Source: Benincasa hispida (Eukaryota > Streptophyta > Magnoliopsida > Cucurbitales > Cucurbitaceae). From it: a stretch of 64,000 bases of DNA. The notes beneath the pieces were generated by a model. The model was given only the letters and a program-made list of their open reading frames with translations. It was not told the origin of the DNA and ran no database searches. Made by a program: the position numbers and the translations under genes. This document shows positions 59,003 to 64,000 of this stretch, piece after piece (the first letter of the stretch is position 1; every line of letters begins with the position of its first letter). The stretch spans positions 59,542,860 through 59,606,859 of the forward strand of contig NC_052351.1 of the NCBI RefSeq assembly GCF_009727055.1, read 5' to 3'.

Positions 59003-61112
59003 TGATGACATGTAGAAATGCATGTCATCTTAGGCCTTTTATTTAGAATTATAAGGGCTGTTAAGCATAATATGCAGCAATTATGTTAGGAATTCATGAG
59101 AAAATGAGTTTTTAGTGTTCATCATTAAGAATCTCGGCTAACCCATTATTATACGTTATTATGCATTCAATTGTCTATTTTTGTAGCTAACGCAGGAAGT
59201 AGACGCAAACGCGAAAGCCGGGCTACCGCATAGACAACCGCATGCAGAAAAATTCTCCATCGCAAAGGCGAAAGCATATGATCAACACATGGGTGTTGCG
59301 GTAATCAGCCGCATGCGGTGATCGCATAGGAGTTGCGATTGTGGTCATCGTGTAGAAGTTGCGGTAATCAAGCGAATGTAGTCATTTCAAGAATGCGGCT
59401 ACACAATAACGCATAATAGTGGAATCACTGCAAGGTTGATGGAATGGAAGCATCAACGCATATCTTGGGAAAACCAAAAGATGATGTTGACATTTCACCT
59501 ACCACGCCGTTAGTAGTAGAGAATTCAGAAAAGAACTAACGTGCCGCAAATGTCAGAATCAAAGCAGTTCATTAATGCTGTCGGCGATCAAGCTCTATAA
59601 ATAGGAGCCGCTAAGTAGAATTTCAATTCATCCAGGTCTTTTCGCCTTAGGGCGGATCCCTGTGATCAAAATTAATGTGTGAGAAAGAAGCTTGAGAGTT
59701 CTTCATCTCCTTTATCAATTCCGAGTGACAACCGGAGCCTTCGCCGGAGTTAGATCTCGAGAGAGTCAGCTCCACCGCCCATCCATGGCACCACTGGCAG
59801 CCTTGACACACATCTGCTGGAAGTAAGACATTGCTTCCAGCTGGTCATTTCATTTTCTCTTCTTTTCTTATATTGTATTGTATTACATTTTGGGATTAAG
59901 AAATTAATACATTGTGTGTTCAAAGCATTTCTGTGTTTCCTTCGATTCCATCTTCATCTTTCTTTACTTAACATCATTAACTTTCATTGCATCACTTAGT
60001 GAGATTGCTAGGATATCGCATACTTAGTCATGTGGATTAGAGATATGAAGCATGTAGCAAACCACCGAGAGGTGTGCATTGCGTGAGTGTGTGAGAAAAC
60101 TTTATTTGCTTAGTGTGAAGCTATAACAACGCTTATCTATAGGCGAATGCAACGCTTGTCTATAAGTAAAGTCAACAACAACTAACTGCCCGGGAGGATA
60201 AGTGGTTGGACGCATCAAGCAATGTAAGCTATTATTCACTAGAGATAGGAATAATCTTGCGTCAGCCAAGTTCATGTGGTTACCTTGTCTTATGAGCGCA
60301 TCATTCATCATTTAGGCATACTTAGAAGAGTAGTCTAAAATCCAAATCTAAGACTCGAGAGAACGGATTGAAATGCATAAGCAAGAATGGGGAACTTAGG
60401 AATAAGCTCTATTTGTTATTATTTTAATAGAGAAAAGTGAAAATTAGATTCTATTTCTAATAATATATAATATATTTAGAATATAGCTCATAAGGTGTGC
60501 TCTTTCGTTCATTCACTCCCCGCTACCGAATACAGCTGGAGCTCGAGTAGAAAGTATTGATTCATTTATCAAGGGCAGAGATCTAGGGTTAGTGTCAATC
60601 AATAAGTTAAAACTACTTCGTAAGTATAGGTTCGGTATAGAAATCGAAAGGATCCAATTTGAACAAGTTTCAAATTCAAACATCAAATTTGATCAAAAGT
60701 GTATATGCACCCTACGGAGAGGATATTGCATGCGTCCAAGAAGTAGGATATGGTGGTTGTATACGGTCATCTCGACCCTTGTGCATACACACCGCATACA
60801 TCCTAGATTTAGGCTTTTAGTGTGTGTAGCATGATTGCATAGCTTGCGTTGGCTGAGATTGCCCTTGCGGTCACTCTTAAGGGTTGCGATGAAGACATCT
60901 TCACATTTTATCTATTTTCCCATCCATTTATCTCACGTCAACAATTGTCGTATCTCTACCTTTTATTCATGCTCCTCATTACGTTGTCTGTTAGTTAGGA
61001 GTAGGAGTAGTATTAGCATAAAAACCCCTCTATCATTCTTTTATTCAACCGCCGCATGCACATTACCGCATACTTCTAGCTACAAGTCCCTGAGTTCGAC
61101 CTCGGATCACTG
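59003..61112 (+). repeat. Family A-like LTR, plus orientation
   Basis: Starts TGATGACATGTAG (59003) within the copia gag region. It follows family A in reverse complement order: the 'cggctaacccattattat' block (59133; compare 31165, 34325), 'gttgacatttcacctacca' (59488; compare 30877), TATA word 59591-59604, 'ccatggcaccac' (59785), 'catcattcatcatttaggcatac' (60300), and the start of the terminal part to about 61112 ('agtccctgagttcgacctcgg'). The last part of the LTR (about 140 bp in family A) is missing. An extra stretch of about 285 bp lies at 60421-60706. Confidence 0.7.
59593..59604 (+). promoter_or_regulatory. Predicted TATA box in the plus-oriented A-type LTR
   Basis: CTCTATAAATAG in the context agctctataaataggagcc, matching the minus-strand box at 33935-33950. 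About 60 bp downstream a stretch resembling 'aattcatccaggtcttttcg' may hold the transcript start. Family-wide conservation is the evidence; no transcript data. Confidence 0.55.
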
Positions 61113-61260
61113 TAACATTGAATTTATTGTATATCTTTAAATAAGCATGTGGACAAATATGAATGTGAATCATACAAGCTCATGTTGCCATAAACTTGTT
61201 GACTTGGAAAGATGGAGATGGAGTGTGGATATTGTGTTATGCTTATTTACACTTTATACG

Positions 61261-63612
61261 TGTAAGACCCTAACACTAAATCTAAAGTAGGAGATTAAAT
61301 AGAGAAGAAAAATCCTAAGTAAGGATATTGGAACAAAGGGTGGAAAACATTAAAATTATCCAAAAAGGTGACCAAAGATCCAAACGCCTATGAAGGGCTT
61401 AAAACATATGGGACGCCAAAATGCATGGAGGATGGAAGCAAGAAGACTTGAAAAATGGCTAAGGGTTGCATACAACCAACACAAAGGCATACATGAGCCA
61501 TGCGGACATGGGCAAGAAGCATGCGTCGAGTGAACATGCTAGGCGCGCAGGCCAAGCACATAGGCCATGCGCCAAGCGCGCAGTCCATGCGTCGATGGTG
61601 TATGCCGAGCGCTCTGCCTATGCATCGAACGGGCAAGCAAGCAAGCCATCCTATGCATCAAAGCACTGCTGAGTCTGCCGAGCAGCCATGCATTGATGCA
61701 CTATGCCAAGCACACGCCCACATGGCCGAGCATGCTTATGCGGCCAAGCACGCAAGCGCCTAGGCAGCATGCACATGTGTCGATGGTCAACACCGTGCGT
61801 CCATGCTTAGTAAGCTGAGCAAGCATACCTAGTAAGCCATTCGTTGAGGGTGAGCAGCCACCATATGCGTTGGTGATGGCCAACTCATGCGATGGCTAAG
61901 TAGAATTTTGATGAAGGAAGGGTGAGTTGCTATGCGTTAAGGTTAATTGATGGGAAACTTCAAGGGAAGATGCCAATGGTATACGAGCATAAGTCTTAAA
62001 CAATTTAAGTAGAGAAATATGTTAAGTATTTAAGTGATTTAGATGGCAAAAGGAGGATCACACAAAGTTCTAGTAGGAGGTGGACAAAGGAGATTTCATG
62101 CAAAAAAGGAGATTTTGACTGGCAAGCTGAGATGAGAACAACTCAAGGCTAGGCTGGGTAGACTAAGTGTTGGCAGCTCCAAAGTGAGACAAATGGGAGT
62201 TGAGTTGTCACCATGGGGTGAGTTTGGAATGGCTATAAATAGAGGGGTTGGGCAAGAGGAATTTATTCATACCATCACCTAAATCTTGTGTTGAGAGCAT
62301 ATTTAGAGAGTTACATTTGAGTTATTAGGTTGCCAAATTGATTGGAGATCAAAAGAAACAAAGGTTGCGTTGGTGAGGCATTGAGTTAGCCGGACGCACA
62401 GCCAGCCTACACCCTGCGCGCATGCCTTGCAGCGCTGTGTCCATCCGCGCGCCTCGCTCGACGCATCCCGCGTGCTAGCCCAGCGCAGCTGCCTTCCCTG
62501 TGCGATGCATCATGCCCAGCACAACGCACGCCTAACGTGTCAACCACCTGTGCAGCACAGCACACCCACCCTACCTACTGCCCAAACGCCCAGCTACCTA
62601 CCACGATCCAAATAACCTCTAAAGAGGCTAATTTGAGAATTTTAGCTAAATTGAAGTAGAGTAAGCTGGTATTTTCATTATATAATGATATTTTGGCTAT
62701 TTTGACATTATTTATTGATATAACAAGTATTAATTGAGGAATTTCCATTGATATGGAGGAATTCTTAGGAAGGTATCCTCAAGGTCGTGGAAAAACTTGC
62801 TTGCGGTGAGTGTTTACTTAGTTTTATGCGTTGATATATGGATAAATGCATATATAAGTGCAAAATACATGCTTATGATGTTATGTTGATTGCCATGATA
62901 TTGTTTGTGAAATTTCTATGGAAACTGAGATTATACCCGGACTACATAAGTTAGCATGCTTAACAAAAGGTACTTGGCAGGAAAATATAGTCGGCCTCGA
63001 TCGGCGAGAAATATAGTCAAGTTACCTAAGCATGACTAGCGGAAAAAGAATTGTCGATATGCACATTGGCGTGAAAAGTGGGTTATAGGAAAGTTTCCAT
63101 AAAAAGTTGTTATGATTGATAATGTGTCCATGATATGAACATGCCACGTATAGCATGGAACTGGAGGATGATGATTGAATGAATATACACATGATCATGC
63201 ATAAATTATACTGGAATGGTGATTATGTGATTGACTTCCCAAAAATATGTTTTGCAAAGTGATTATTATTTTAAAAGCACCACTCACTGAGCTTAGTAGC
63301 TCACACTCTTCCAAATGTTTTCTTATATTCCCTCCCCCCCAAGTAGCAAAGCGGAGTGTTCAGAAAGGAGTCTACTAACCACCAACACACTAGGACTTGG
63401 TTAATTCTCAGGGCATGGCTCGGATCATGTAATAAAGAATATAGGAAATTGAACTATGTGTATGAAATTTAGATAGAGTGTTGTAAACATGTGGAAATCT
63501 TTAATAGATAAGGGGAAAATGTTAAATTTAAATGTTGTCTTGGAATACTACTGGTGTACCTTCACGCTCCCTTTCAAGTCTTGGGGGCTAAGGCTAGGGA
63601 GGGGGTGTGACA
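61261..63612 (+). repeat. Probable gypsy solo LTR
   Basis: Begins TGTAAGACCCTAACAC and ends GGGGGTGTGACA, the same style of ends as the LTRs at 36724-41173 and 26116-27140, 2352 bp. Flanking pentamers are ATACG (61256-61260) and ATGCG (63613-63617), a 4/5 match. It has no pol or gag; near 61490-61800 and 62390-62600 are GC-rich stretches dense in 'gcatgcg', 'caagcac' words, as seen in the G1 LTR at 39340-39440. 'ttagtagctcacactcttccaaatg' (63290) parallels 26765-26785 and 40655-40670 of the other LTRs. Confidence 0.65.
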
Positions 63613-64000
63613 ATGCGATACTACTTCCAGATGTATGCATTATTACTGAAATGCTTGTAGTATGCTATGCATTGTCACAAGTTTCCTTGCACTAAAACCA
63701 AGTACGCAAGTTTCTCGGAGTGATCCGAAGTTGAACATAGGGATTGTTGTCGTTAGTGTGTTACATTTGTGATATAAGCGACCGGTATTTACAATTAATA
63801 AAGATTGTGTTTGTACAGGAAAGTAAATTACGATAAAGTAAAATTGTGCAGATAAACTAAAGTTGCGTTAATAAAATAAAGTGTGTTAAAAATAAACCTA
63901 AGCTACGTGATACAAGATACAAGATACATGATATACATGATGCTGAGTTCGAGACTGATTGTGAAGTTTATACAAAGGATCGTGGTATGCAATGGCAAGG
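63613..64000 (-). repeat. Family B LTR, partial, runs off the window
   Basis: 'atgcgatactacttccagatg' and the following 380 bp parallel 21383-21760 ('gcgatactactactagatatg', 'gtatgccatgtattatcacaag', 'acgataaagtaaa'), with about 20-25% differences by eye. The terminal TG is missing or lies within the neighbouring LTR's end. The remainder is outside the window. Confidence 0.7.

Noticed and set aside
61466..61883. Overlapping open frames rich in Ala/His/Met (61388-61883)
   Set aside because: They overlap on both strands in several frames inside a GC-rich island of a gypsy-type LTR, with repeated short words; no domain recognised.

Overview
The window looks like nuclear DNA of a eudicot plant (about 2/3 AT, GT-AG introns, Ty1/copia and Ty3/gypsy retroelements, LINE and SINE remnants). 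A cucurbit would fit my general impression of the repeats, but nothing here proves it. Only two host genes are convincing, both in the 43.4-52.7 kb interval; almost everything else is transposable-element DNA, mostly decayed and nested.

Left part (1-17.7 kb): a LINE remnant (about 271-640 and 6300-6420, + strand) is split by a block of copia-type LTRs ('family E': two tandem minus copies, one carrying a 1388-bp solo LTR with an AAAGG target duplication, then an inverted plus copy). After a low-complexity stretch comes a structurally near-complete but inactivated Ty1/copia element (8730-14428, minus strand) with both LTRs, then about 1.7 kb without genes containing tRNA-derived SINE traces, then another E-type LTR.

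Middle part (17.7-41.6 kb): that E LTR is interrupted by a Ty3/gypsy chromovirus (G1: gag, protease, RT, RNase H, integrase, chromodomain, 3' LTR to 41173). G1 is cut inside its RT by a 14.5-kb insertion at 19950-34465 with a TATGC duplication on both sides. The insertion is a nest of non-autonomous long-LTR elements (families A and B, minus strand) holding another gypsy element (G2, 26116 to about 29810). A 38-bp sequence at 20811-20848 is exactly two Tn5 mosaic ends back to back, i.e. a Nextera mate-pair junction adapter left in the assembly. The DNA on its right is an inverted copy of DNA about 1.2 kb further on, so the order of sequence in this part of the insertion should not be trusted. 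The G1 3' LTR carries a further solo LTR (37654-39317, ACGTT duplication).

Gene island (43.4-52.7 kb): a six-exon plant O-fucosyltransferase-like gene (+, 43403-47215) converges on a six-coding-exon gene for an RS/DR-rich protein with a C-terminal SMAP domain, like RSRC2 (-, 51999 to 48751, with a 5'UTR intron). One intron of the latter contains a SINE and a GGTTTGG-rich repeat.

Right part (52.7-64 kb): an unassigned stretch, a 5'-truncated Ty1/copia element (54538-59002, minus) with its 3' LTR, an A-family LTR in plus orientation (59003 to about 61112), a probable gypsy solo LTR (61261-63612) and the start of a B-family LTR running off the end. I saw no new cellular system. The most useful observations are the sequencing adapter and its false ORFs, the resolvable nest of insertions, and a paired hairpin-like motif shared by the two non-autonomous families.
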